From NCBI GenBank assembly GCA_022360655.1, contig JAKSCK010000047.1, forward strand, positions 1-57,233: a stretch of 57,233 bases of DNA, written 5' to 3'. The position numbers and the translations under genes are program-made. The notes beneath the pieces were generated by a model, which was not told the DNA's origin, ran no database searches, and was given only the letters and a program-made list of their open reading frames with translations. The stretch comes from Spirochaetales bacterium (GTDB lineage Bacteria > Spirochaetota > Spirochaetia > DSM-2461). Each line of letters starts with the position of its first letter. Positions within the stretch are counted from its first letter, which is position 1. Positions 42,821 through 51,349 of this stretch are shown piece by piece.

Positions 42821-44983
42821 ATGGCGGTTAAAGGACATATGATTCTCTTACTCTTTTTGATGCTCTTACTTTACAGTTGCATCAATCCTTCAGGACCAAA
42901 CTCCAGCTCAACAAACACAGATACAGCCCTTCATTCACGCTTTGATTATGTCCACCTTACCAATGCTGATGCCTCAGGAATCTGGAGCAATGGAACCACC
43001 ACTTGGGTGGCGGATGCCACCGATGCCATGGTTTATGCCTACAACACCAATGGCACCCGAAACTGGACCAAAGACATCACCTTGGCCACAGCCAATTCCT
43101 CACCAGAAGGCATCTGGAGTGATGGAACAACTCTTTGGGTTCTCAACACTGGAGACAAATCCATTTTTACCTATTCGCTCTCAACAGGGGCTTCTTTAAA
43201 CAATGCTTCACCCAGCGGACTCTCCAGCCCACAAGATATCTGGCTCAATGACACCCATCTATGGGTTTCTGATTCCACGGATGATATACTCTACGCGTAT
43301 ACATATGATCACACAGAAACGACTCTCTCTTTCACCAGAGCTACAGGAAGAGACATCGCCTTAAGCTCTGACAACGCCGATCCAAGAGGCATCTGGAGTG
43401 ATGGAACTCTCATGTGGGTGGGGGATATCGACAACACAGCCTACGCCTACCATCTCAACACAAGCCTGCCCTATCCGGCACAAGACATTGATCTTCACGC
43501 CGATAATGGTGCCCCAGTGGGACTTTGGTTTGATGGAACCACCATGCAAGTGGCGGATGCCGCTGAAGATAAAGTTTTTGCCTACACTCCACCTACTTTA
43601 TATAACCGTGATAGCAGCAAAGACATCCCATTCGCATCAGGAAATTCCACAGCAAGTGCACTCTGGAGTGATGGAACCACCCTCTTTGTGGCAGATGATG
43701 GAAGCACAGAAAAAATCTTTGCCTACACCCTGAGCAATGGAGCCCGGGATACATCAAAAGAGTTCAACCTCACCACTGGCAATGATGTTCCTGTTGGCAT
43801 CGCGGGCAACACTCAGTATCTGTGGGTCACAGATTCGGGTTCTGTTTCTGCCTTTGCTTACAATCTTACAACTCTCACTTATGTGAGCGGTGGGAGTGCT
43901 GATTTGGATACAACCACACTATCAGCGGCCAATTCCAATGCAGAAATATATGGTGTCTGGAATAACACGAACAACGTTTGGGTTGCTGATGACAATCAAG
44001 ATAAACTTCATGCATTCACCGATTCCCCACCTTTTGGTGGAGACTCAGGCGATGACATCACCCTTGCAGATGGCAATGATGATCCCGGTGCCCTCTGGGG
44101 AGATGCCACCAACATCTGGGTTCTCGACCGCGTAGCAAAACGTCTCTTTGTCTATGCGCACTCGAATGGAGCGCGAAACATCAGCCTGGAATTCCACCTG
44201 CATCCCGACAATGCCAATCCAGCAGGACTCTGGAGTGATGAAACCACCATCTGGGTGGGAGACAGCCAAGACAACAAAGCCTACGCTTACACCTTTCCCA
44301 CTTCACCAACAGGAGGAACCTACGTCTCTGCCTCCGATTGGACATTCAGCACAGAACTGAGTACTCCCAAGGGCATCTGGTCTGATGAAAGCACGGCCTA
44401 CGTGATTTCTGGAGCTACTGTGAAAGCCAACGCCGCCACCCTTGAATCAGGAGGACTCGATTCCTCATTGGAATTTTCACTCGCCGCAAATACTGTGGGA
44501 GGGGCCATGTGGGCCAATTCCACCACGGCATGGGTGGTAGAGAATGGAACGCAAAATGTACGAGCCTATTCCTACCGCGATGGCCGTGATGCCACCAATG
44601 ACCTCCCATTGGATGCGGCCAATGATACTCCTAGTGGCTTCTGGAGCAATGGAACCAATTTCTGGGTTGGAGACACAGATGAAAGTAAAATCTTTGTGTA
44701 TCAACCCGATGGAACCCGAGTCACCAGCGATGAATTCAACCTTCCTAGTAACAGCGTTGTAACCCGAGGACTCTGGGGGGATGGCACCACCTTATGGGTG
44801 GCTGATGACAACGGTGACGAAGTGATTGCCTACACCATCACAGACAGCCCTCCAAGCCGCAACTCAAGCAAGGACATCACCCTCAACAGCCTCAATGATG
44901 ATCCAAGAGATATTTGGAGTGATGGAGAAAGCCTCATTGTCCTTGATAATAGTGAAGTACTCTTTTTCTACGAACTTCCCTAA
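42821..44983 (+). CDS. Lipoprotein with about fifteen WSDGT-type repeats
   Basis: The 720-residue protein has a short signal ending LLLYSC (Cys near 20), a Ser/Asn/Thr-rich linker, then about fifteen repeats of 43-50 residues to the C-terminus. The repeat core is GIWSDGTTLWVAD, then about four residues, then K-x-(F/Y)-AY, then SKDI. Similar repeats form beta-propeller blades in secreted proteins; fifteen would suit two seven-blade propellers with one left over. Repeats 7, 8 and 11 have diverged. The ATG at 42821 has GGAGGA five bases before it; a TTG at 42809 is less likely. It is exposed outside the inner membrane; the ligand is unknown. Confidence 0.78.
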   Translation: MAVKGHMILLLFLMLLLYSCINPSGPNSSSTNTDTALHSRFDYVHLTNADASGIWSNGTTTWVADATDAMVYAYNTNGTRNWTKDITLATANSSPEGIWSDGTTLWVLNTGDKSIFTYSLSTGASLNNASPSGLSSPQDIWLNDTHLWVSDSTDDILYAYTYDHTETTLSFTRATGRDIALSSDNADPRGIWSDGTLMWVGDIDNTAYAYHLNTSLPYPAQDIDLHADNGAPVGLWFDGTTMQVADAAEDKVFAYTPPTLYNRDSSKDIPFASGNSTASALWSDGTTLFVADDGSTEKIFAYTLSNGARDTSKEFNLTTGNDVPVGIAGNTQYLWVTDSGSVSAFAYNLTTLTYVSGGSADLDTTTLSAANSNAEIYGVWNNTNNVWVADDNQDKLHAFTDSPPFGGDSGDDITLADGNDDPGALWGDATNIWVLDRVAKRLFVYAHSNGARNISLEFHLHPDNANPAGLWSDETTIWVGDSQDNKAYAYTFPTSPTGGTYVSASDWTFSTELSTPKGIWSDESTAYVISGATVKANAATLESGGLDSSLEFSLAANTVGGAMWANSTTAWVVENGTQNVRAYSYRDGRDATNDLPLDAANDTPSGFWSNGTNFWVGDTDESKIFVYQPDGTRVTSDEFNLPSNSVVTRGLWGDGTTLWVADDNGDEVIAYTITDSPPSRNSSKDITLNSLNDDPRDIWSDGESLIVLDNSEVLFFYELP

Positions 44984-44990
44984 ATCCTTA

Positions 44991-45085
44991 TACCGACCCC
45001 TGAAGGCGCAACGCCTTCAGGGGTGTTCGCAAAGCATTCTCACCATCACATACCCCGGGGGCGTCGCGCCCCCGGGGTCGTTCTG
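44991..45085. repeat. Two GC hairpin repeats in tandem (copies 8a and 8b)
   Basis: 8a: ACCCCTGAAGGCG (44996-45008) pairs with 45012-45024 around CAA, 5' flank TACCG. 8b: ACCCCGGGGGCG (45052-45063) pairs with 45067-45078 around TCG, 3' flank CGTTCTGAA. They share the 5' and 3' ends of the family, 27 bases apart, as if one long unit had been split by inner DNA. Both stand between convergent genes. Confidence 0.8.
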
Positions 45086-45087
45086 AA

Positions 45088-46173
45088 CTATCTTTGAACC
45101 CGCCCCGAGGCACGGCCCTTCATCAGGGCCTCCACTTCTTCACGAGAGGAATAATTATAATCTCCTGAAATGGAATGGCAGAGACATGAAGCGGCCACAG
45201 CAAAGGAGATGGCCGAGGCACAGTCACCATACTCCTTAGAGAGGAGCGCAAAAATCAAACCAGCAGCAAAGGAATCCCCGCCTCCCACCCGGTCCACAAT
45301 ATTGGTGATGGGGTAAGGGGAATAGTCTCCATTCTTGAGAGGCGCAAAATCGGTTTGTTGTGTGGCACAGGAGTAAAGCATGGCACCCCAGTTATTCTGT
45401 GTTGCAGAGAGACTTTCCCGCAGTGTTATGGCCACCTGGCGCAGTTTTGGAAAACGCATTCCAATCTGCTGAGCCACAGAAATGTAGGCTTCTGCGCTCA
45501 ACTGGCCCTGCTCAACATCTGTTCCCTGGGGATAGATATCCAAGACATCAGACGCATCCTCTTCATTCCCAATCACCACATCCACATGATGGAGAATTTT
45601 ACCCATGCATTGGCGAGCCAGTTCCTTGGGAGCACAGGAGTCATCCCAGCGCCAGAGCTTGTTGCGAAAGTTTAAATCGCAGGAAACAGGGATGTTTCTT
45701 TGTGCAGCCTCCTTCACCAAAAAAAGGACGGTTTCATAGCAGGAACGGGAAAGAGCCGGTGTAATCCCGGAACAATGAAACCATTGGGCCCCATCAAACA
45801 CATCATTCCAATTCACCTGATTCAGATCAAAATGATTGATGGATGAATTTTCTCGGTCATAAATGACGGTACTGGGTCTTTGGTTGGCCCCCTTCTCCAC
45901 AAAGTAGAGGCCCAACCGACCATCATCTCGTTGAGTATGAGAAACATCCACTCCAAAGCCTCTAAGCTGATTCAAACAGGCCTCTGCCAAAGCATGGGAG
46001 GGCAAGGCGGAGACAAAGCGAGTAGACTGGCCCATCATGGCCAAGGAGGCACACACATTGGCCTCCGATCCTCCAAACGTGATTTCTGCTGGTCCGGGGA
46101 ATCCTTGAAGAATCTTGTGGTGGTGAGGAGGCGCAATTCGGGCCATGATTTCCCCGAAGCAGATGATGGACAT
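45088..46173 (-). CDS. kdgK: PfkB-family sugar kinase, probable 2-dehydro-3-deoxygluconokinase
   Basis: The 361-residue ribokinase-fold protein starts ICFGEIMARIAPP, has GGSEANVCASLAMMG (sugar binding) and ends with the PfkB signature VDRVGGGDSFAAGLIFALL with the catalytic Asp. The FGEIM/GGSEAN pattern is that of KDG kinases, which phosphorylate 2-keto-3-deoxygluconate. AAGGAG precedes ATG 46173. It follows the AGPS-like gene after 160 bases containing a hairpin and inverted repeats, so it probably has its own promoter. Confidence 0.85.
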   Translation of the reverse strand: MSIICFGEIMARIAPPHHHKILQGFPGPAEITFGGSEANVCASLAMMGQSTRFVSALPSHALAEACLNQLRGFGVDVSHTQRDDGRLGLYFVEKGANQRPSTVIYDRENSSINHFDLNQVNWNDVFDGAQWFHCSGITPALSRSCYETVLFLVKEAAQRNIPVSCDLNFRNKLWRWDDSCAPKELARQCMGKILHHVDVVIGNEEDASDVLDIYPQGTDVEQGQLSAEAYISVAQQIGMRFPKLRQVAITLRESLSATQNNWGAMLYSCATQQTDFAPLKNGDYSPYPITNIVDRVGGGDSFAAGLIFALLSKEYGDCASAISFAVAASCLCHSISGDYNYSSREEVEALMKGRASGRVQR

Positions 46174-46199
46174 GGTGATCTCCTTTTGGGCTGTGTTGA

Positions 46200-46244
46200 T
46201 CCATATTGTACATTGATAATACAAATTAAAACAGAGAATATGGA
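46200..46244. promoter_or_regulatory. Nested inverted repeats upstream of the KDG-kinase-like gene
   Basis: TCCATATT (46200-46207) and AATATGGA (46237-46244) are complementary. Inside lie TTGTA (46206-46210) and TACAA (46220-46224). The position, 27-70 bases before the start codon, suits an operator. The regulator is unknown. Confidence 0.35.
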
Positions 46245-46253
46245 CCAAAGGAA

Positions 46254-46301
46254 CACCCCGTCACCGCATCATCTTTGATGAGTTATTGCGGCTCCGGGGT
46301 G
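46254..46301 (-). terminator. Hairpin behind the AGPS-like gene
   Basis: CACCCCG pairs with CGGGGTG, with inner CCGCA / TGCGG pairing. It lies 33 bases past the AGPS-like stop on the minus strand and may end or attenuate the operon transcript. Confidence 0.4.
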
Positions 46302-46333
46302 AACAAGGGATGCTGTTTGAATTTTTCGAGAAT

Positions 46334-48151
46334 CTAAGAATCCAAACCTCCGACACCCTCCTTTTCTGGATGGAGATGGGTTTGTAATGGCGCAAGCGGG
46401 CTGTCCCAACGGCGTCCGGCATATTTAGGAAAACGCTGCTCTTCCGGAGAGAGATCCAAACCAAGGGTTCCCCCTGGGTTCATCACATTCTTGGGATCAA
46501 AATGCTTTTTCAGGGTGCGAAACAATTCCATCCTCTGTGAACCAATGGAGCCTTCTACCCAAGGCGCCGTCATTTTTCCCACCCCATGGTGGTGACTCAT
46601 GGATGCTCCAGATTTCTGGATGTTGTCCAGAATGCCATACTGATACTCCAGATACTCCTCTTTGTCTTTGAACTTCCCAATGAAAATGAAGTACAAATTG
46701 GCACCTTGAGGATAAGCATGGGACAGATGCGTCATGCAAATGGTGTTGGGCCGGGATTTGGCAAAGGATCGAACCTGCTGATGCACTTCTCCCATGCGGT
46801 CCCAAGTGACACCGCATTCCATGGTATCAATGATGATGTCATAGTCTTGAAGGGATTCCCGGAGGTAAGGATCGGTAAAACGGCCATGCTCCCAACTTTT
46901 TACGGGATACCCTGTGAGAGACATTCCTCTGTGTTTTCGACAAATCCTTTTGGCCTGGTGCGCCAGATTTTTGGCAAAGCCCCGTTCGCCCTCAGACCAG
47001 GCAAGGAGCAGACAACGTTCCATGGGCTTGTATCCCAAGGCATTCATGGCCGATTCCAAAATGGTGCCTTCGACTTTATATAACTTGAGCATCACATCGG
47101 TTTCTTCAGGATCAGAGAGTCGGAAAACAGAAGGATATCCAGCCTCATTTTGCATAATTTCCCGAGCGGCCTTCTGGGCTTCATCCCAATTGCGGAAGAT
47201 GAAGCTGAAACGTTGACGATTTTTAGCTGTGAGCCGGTGCACCTTGAGAGTCACATGGGTGAGCACACCAAAGGCCCCTTCAGAACCCATCATAATCTCA
47301 TCAATTTCTGGTCCAACAGCATGAGCAGGAAGACCATAGCTGGAGAGACTTCCCTGGGGAGTGGCGTAGTCCTGTCCCATCACCATGTCCTTGATGTTCC
47401 CATAGTAAGTGGAGTTCTGCCCGGCTCCCCGGGTCACTACCCAGCCTCCTACAGAAGAATACTCAAAGGACTGAGGAAAATGACCACAAGTATAAGCACG
47501 GGAAGCTCCAAAGTTTGATGGCGCTTCATTGAGAAGATTCTCGAGCTTGGGACCGCTCATGCCCGCTTGAACGGTGATGGTTTGATTGATTTCATTGAAG
47601 GCCACCACTTTGTTAAAACGGGGTCGCATATCCAGAGTAATTCCGCCCTTCATGGCCTCCATTCCCCGCGTAACAGAGGATCCTCCGCCATAAACCTGGA
47701 GGGGAATATTCTCTTGATGACAGTAGGCCACTATGGCCTCAATTTCCGCCTGTTCCCCTGGGTAGAGAACCGCATCCGGAATGTTCTCAATGATATGCTC
47801 CCTGAGTCGATACAGGTCATACATGGTTTTTCCATAGGCCACAGAAAGCCTGTCATAAAGGGCTTCACTAACATGATCTTTCCCAAGAATTTGTTTGAAT
47901 TGGGCAGCATACCGGGGATCAAGCTGGGAATCACTCTGAGGCGGTACTGGTTCATTTCCTTCAGGCCCTTTGTGATGAAAATGTTGGTCATCCAAGCCAA
48001 AGGTTTTTTTCATCAGAGCATATAAGCGCTCATTGGGTTCTTTAAACTCCTGGGGATTACCCCATTTCAAAATGGAACGATAGCTTCCGGGTTGGGGAGG
48101 GACCGTTTCCCATTCCGGTTTGAATCCGTGGTACTTCTTTCGTTCAGCCAT
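46334..48151 (-). CDS. FAD-binding oxidase of the alkylglycerone-phosphate synthase family
   Basis: The 605-residue protein has a PCMH/VAO FAD domain (about 150-330). Its FAD loop is VYGGGSSVTRGM, followed by TVQAGMSGPKLE and FPQSFEYSSVGGWVVTRGAGQNSTYYGNI. The C-terminal part contains the triple-His motif SHHHGVGK, a hallmark of alkyl-DHAP synthase (AGPS), which makes the ether bond of ether lipids. AGPS-like oxidases in bacteria are also seen in catabolic operons, where they may act on hydroxy acids. The operon of kinases and glycerol-3-phosphate-dehydrogenase-like genes fits either role. GGAGG precedes ATG 48151; the gene is 33 bases after the FGGY kinase. Confidence 0.82.
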   Translation of the reverse strand: MAERKKYHGFKPEWETVPPQPGSYRSILKWGNPQEFKEPNERLYALMKKTFGLDDQHFHHKGPEGNEPVPPQSDSQLDPRYAAQFKQILGKDHVSEALYDRLSVAYGKTMYDLYRLREHIIENIPDAVLYPGEQAEIEAIVAYCHQENIPLQVYGGGSSVTRGMEAMKGGITLDMRPRFNKVVAFNEINQTITVQAGMSGPKLENLLNEAPSNFGASRAYTCGHFPQSFEYSSVGGWVVTRGAGQNSTYYGNIKDMVMGQDYATPQGSLSSYGLPAHAVGPEIDEIMMGSEGAFGVLTHVTLKVHRLTAKNRQRFSFIFRNWDEAQKAAREIMQNEAGYPSVFRLSDPEETDVMLKLYKVEGTILESAMNALGYKPMERCLLLAWSEGERGFAKNLAHQAKRICRKHRGMSLTGYPVKSWEHGRFTDPYLRESLQDYDIIIDTMECGVTWDRMGEVHQQVRSFAKSRPNTICMTHLSHAYPQGANLYFIFIGKFKDKEEYLEYQYGILDNIQKSGASMSHHHGVGKMTAPWVEGSIGSQRMELFRTLKKHFDPKNVMNPGGTLGLDLSPEEQRFPKYAGRRWDSPLAPLQTHLHPEKEGVGGLDS

Positions 48152-48184
48152 GTATTTTCCTCCCGCCGGATTCCCCGGCTTGTT

Positions 48185-49738
48185 TTACACTTCGGGGTAA
48201 CCTGTGATTTGCTGGATTTCTCGATAAAGATGTTTCATTCGGGGATAGATGCGCCGGTACACATCATGAAGTTGCTCATAAACGGCCGCATTCTGTTTTT
48301 GGGGAAGGAATTCCCTTCCCACACCGGTCATGGACTCCACGGCATGGGGCAGAGTGGAACACACTCCTAAGGCCACAGCAGTGATGATGGCAGCTCCCAA
48401 TCCTGAGGCCTCATGAGTTTGTCCACGGTAAAGAGGGCGGTTGAAAATATCGGCCGTGATTTGGCAAATCAAATCACTGCGGCTGGCTCCCCCGGCCACA
48501 GCCACAGCCTGGCTGCGAAAATGCCCACGTTGTTCCAGGGTTTCTAAACCATCACGAAGAGCATGCCCAAGACCTTCCACAGTGGCTCGATAGACCGAAC
48601 CCCTTGTGTGCACATCTCCAAATCCAATGAACGATCCTTTGGCCAAGGGGTCTTTCAAACAGGGACCCCAATAGGGCTGCATCATTAACCCCCGGCACCC
48701 GGGAGGGTCATCCTGAAGCAAACGGTCTAAGAGCTCTTCCGGCAATACCCCCAGACGCTGCGCTTCATCTGTTTCTTGCTGACCAAACTCATCGCGAAAC
48801 CAGCGAAGCATCCAGTATCCTCGATAGATTTCCACTTCAGGCACCCAACGCCCAGGAACCGCCGCACAATATGCTGGCAAAAATGGAAGCGGTTCAAAAT
48901 ATCGTAAGGTGGTGACTCCTACAGTGGCTGTGGTTCCAAAACTCAGAGCGGCCACGGAAGGATCAAGGCAGCCCATGCCCAGACTTTCACAGCTTTTATC
49001 ACTTCCGCAGGCAATGACTGGTAAACCTTGTCGAAGACCAGTCTTTTGAGCCGCTTCTTTGGTGATTTTCCCAATCACCGTCCCCGGTTCCACCAATGGA
49101 CTGAGCTTTTCTTTTTCAATGGGAAAGAGTCGCCCCTTAAGTGATTGAGGGGAGGCCCATTTCCTGTGACGAGAATCCATCGGAACATGCCCCACCATTG
49201 AGGCCACAGAATCGGCACATTCCCCACAAAGACGAAAATTGAGAAATCCAGAAACCTGCACATATTTCCAGGTTTTTTCCCATACATCTCTTTGGTTTTC
49301 CCGAATCCAATTGCACTTCCCATCCCGCATGGTTTTTTTCACCATGGCGTCTTTTCCAATAGACCGGTACACCCGACGCATCAGGGGACCTGGATGATAC
49401 GAGCCCTTTGCTTTTCGAGTATCCAACCAAATGATGGCAGGGCGAAGCACATGACCATCTGAAGCAAGATTCACCATCGAATCCCGCTGAGCCGTAACAC
49501 CCACTCCAGCAAGACGTGAGAAAAGTCGAGGGGATCGTTGCGCAAGAGCCTGACATCCCTGAACAAGGGAGTTCCAATACAATTCCGCATCCTGTTCGGC
49601 CCAACCTGGCCGAGACGAATAGTAAGGATTGTATTCCAGTTTTTCCATGTCCAAGAGAGATCCTGATGGATCAAAAATCATGGTCCTCAGACTCTGCGTT
49701 CCACAATCAACAGCCAGCATTAAATTGCTACGAGCCAT
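48185..49738 (-). CDS. FGGY-family carbohydrate/polyol kinase
   Basis: The 517-residue ATP-dependent kinase has LMLAVDCGTQSLRTMIFD at the N-terminus (phosphate-1 loop), GVGVTAQRDSMVNL, FGTTATVGVTT and the FGGY signature region GSFIGFGDVHTRGSVYRATVEG. The adenosine motif VAVAGGASRSD is also present. The sugar specificity cannot be read; neighbours of glycerol-3-phosphate dehydrogenase type point to glycerol or another polyol. ATG 49738 with GGGGAG upstream lies inside the end of the DUF1667 gene (11-base overlap). Confidence 0.9.
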   Translation of the reverse strand: MARSNLMLAVDCGTQSLRTMIFDPSGSLLDMEKLEYNPYYSSRPGWAEQDAELYWNSLVQGCQALAQRSPRLFSRLAGVGVTAQRDSMVNLASDGHVLRPAIIWLDTRKAKGSYHPGPLMRRVYRSIGKDAMVKKTMRDGKCNWIRENQRDVWEKTWKYVQVSGFLNFRLCGECADSVASMVGHVPMDSRHRKWASPQSLKGRLFPIEKEKLSPLVEPGTVIGKITKEAAQKTGLRQGLPVIACGSDKSCESLGMGCLDPSVAALSFGTTATVGVTTLRYFEPLPFLPAYCAAVPGRWVPEVEIYRGYWMLRWFRDEFGQQETDEAQRLGVLPEELLDRLLQDDPPGCRGLMMQPYWGPCLKDPLAKGSFIGFGDVHTRGSVYRATVEGLGHALRDGLETLEQRGHFRSQAVAVAGGASRSDLICQITADIFNRPLYRGQTHEASGLGAAIITAVALGVCSTLPHAVESMTGVGREFLPQKQNAAVYEQLHDVYRRIYPRMKHLYREIQQITGYPEV

Positions 49739-50090
49739 AAACAAGCTCCCCTGTAGCCACCACATCAACCCCTGCATCAAGAAGGTTTTGAGCCACCACA
49801 TCTCCAGGAGCCCAGCATCCTCGTGCCACGATTTCGTCCAGGGCTTTCATGTAGGCAAACACCTGTTCCAAGGGAATGTCCTGAGAAAGTCGCACAGGTA
49901 AACGTGGCCACTCTTTGGAGTCTGTGCACACCGTGGTGGTGAGAGTTCGTAGGGGATGAATCGCCTCTTGTTTGCCATAGGCTTCCCCTCTCTTGCAGCC
50001 ATTACCGGTAACACAGACCTGCCCCTGCGCATCACTCAGCTGCAAGGGGCAACCTCGAGGACACACAATGCATGTGATGGTTTTCGTCAT
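49728..50090 (-). CDS. DUF1667 protein (cysteine-rich partner of a FAD oxidoreductase)
   Basis: The 120-residue protein has CIVCPRGC near the N-terminus and CVTGNGCKRGEAYG after it, a four-Cys set typical of DUF1667 that suggests a zinc or Fe-S site. In Thermotoga and other anaerobes DUF1667 genes sit beside GlpA-like and FAD-oxidoreductase genes and may replace GlpC in anaerobic glycerol-3-phosphate dehydrogenase. ATG 50090 overlaps the stop of the FAD oxidoreductase gene (ATGA), and the gene overlaps the kinase start. Confidence 0.9.
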   Translation of the reverse strand: MTKTITCIVCPRGCPLQLSDAQGQVCVTGNGCKRGEAYGKQEAIHPLRTLTTTVCTDSKEWPRLPVRLSQDIPLEQVFAYMKALDEIVARGCWAPGDVVAQNLLDAGVDVVATGELVYGS

Positions 50091-51349
50091 GGCATCACCT
50101 GCTCAAGATGAAATTCAAGGCCGGGGCCTTGTGGATTTGCCTGGGAGAGATCAAGGGGAAGGTTTTGCATCTCAGCAGGTCTCAACCAATGCAAAGTCTG
50201 ACAAACCAAATCCTGCCCGTCCTGAACAATTCGTAACGATGCTTTCTCTATGGGCGTTTTGGGTCGAAAAGCCATGGAAACCATCTCGGAGGAAGGACAC
50301 TGAAGCAGCTGGGGAACAATGTAGGATGCAAAATCCTGAGCATGGATGGGGATTCGAGGAGCTCTGGTGGCCAGGGATTGCTCAGCAAGAAGAGCAGCAG
50401 CCTTCCCCGCTCGATGACCACTTTCTGAGACATGGTCAACAAGATCATAAACCTGGAGGGCATTCCCACAAGAAAACAATCCTGGAACAGAGGTTTGCCC
50501 CCATTGATCCACAACCGGTCCGCGGGTGACTGGGTCCATTTCTGGTTCAAGAGGCGCCAGAAGATCATTCTCTGGGATGAGTCCCACGCTCAGAATCAGG
50601 GCATCACATTCAATCCGGCGCTCCGTTCCATTCAGAGGATGCCCCTCCTCATCAAGTTGAGCCACCGTCACCGCTTCCACCCGCTCTCTTCCATGAATGG
50701 TTCGAACCGTGCTTCGCAGATGAAGAGGAATGTCATAGTCTTCCAAACACTGGGCCACATTCCGGGGAAGTCCGGAACACCGCTCCCCCACCTCATACAC
50801 GCCCTCCACTTCGGCCCCTTCCAGGGTGAGGCGACGCGCCATAATCAAACCAATATCACCACTGCCTAAAATCACACAGCGTCGCCCCGGCATCAAACCT
50901 CGTATGTTGATAAAATGCTGGGCTTGTCCCGCCGTAAAGACTCCAGCAGGACGCTCGCCATGAAGGAAAATCTGCCGGTCTGTTCGTTCACGGCATCCCA
51001 TGGCCGTCACCAGGGTTCGTGCCTCCAAAGAGAACACCCCATGTGTGGAATTCACCAACTCAAGCAAAAAGGATGTTTCCCGTTTTTTCACGGTTTTAAG
51101 ATAGGTTGATCCCATGAAATCCACGGGAAGGGCGCGAACTTTTTGGGCATATCGCCAAGCGTATTCAGGACCAGTGAGCTTTTCCCCAAACCGGAATAAG
51201 CCAAAACCATCATGAACACATTGCTTGAGCACCCCCCCCATTCGTTCTTCTCGTTCAATCAAGCAAACCGATGCCCCAGCAAGAGAGGCACTTTCTGATG
51301 CCGCCATCCCCGCCGGTCCAGAGCCAATCACCGCCACATCACATTTCAA
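50087..51349 (-). CDS. FAD/NAD(P)-dependent oxidoreductase of the GlpA/DUF1667 operon
   Basis: The 420-residue two-dinucleotide-binding flavoprotein has N-terminal FAD motif VAVIGSGPAGMAASESA, then MGGVLKQCVHDGFG. A central NAD motif CVILGSGDIGLIMARRL and a terminal FAD motif VPGLFSCGNA follow. Family members in Thermotoga-type glp operons transfer electrons from the GlpA-like subunit to an acceptor. ATGA overlaps join it to both neighbours (51346-51349 and 50087-50090), so stoichiometric production is expected. Confidence 0.88.
   Translation of the reverse strand: MKCDVAVIGSGPAGMAASESASLAGASVCLIEREERMGGVLKQCVHDGFGLFRFGEKLTGPEYAWRYAQKVRALPVDFMGSTYLKTVKKRETSFLLELVNSTHGVFSLEARTLVTAMGCRERTDRQIFLHGERPAGVFTAGQAQHFINIRGLMPGRRCVILGSGDIGLIMARRLTLEGAEVEGVYEVGERCSGLPRNVAQCLEDYDIPLHLRSTVRTIHGRERVEAVTVAQLDEEGHPLNGTERRIECDALILSVGLIPENDLLAPLEPEMDPVTRGPVVDQWGQTSVPGLFSCGNALQVYDLVDHVSESGHRAGKAAALLAEQSLATRAPRIPIHAQDFASYIVPQLLQCPSSEMVSMAFRPKTPIEKASLRIVQDGQDLVCQTLHWLRPAEMQNLPLDLSQANPQGPGLEFHLEQVMP

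Noticed and set aside
42960..44980. Repeated DNA in the lipoprotein gene as a CRISPR or tandem repeat array
   Set aside because: The repeats are coding, of 43-50 codons, and diverged at DNA level; no spacers.
46261..46464. Small minus-strand frame at the end of the AGPS-like gene
   Set aside because: It overlaps the coding end in another frame and covers the terminator hairpin; no RBS.
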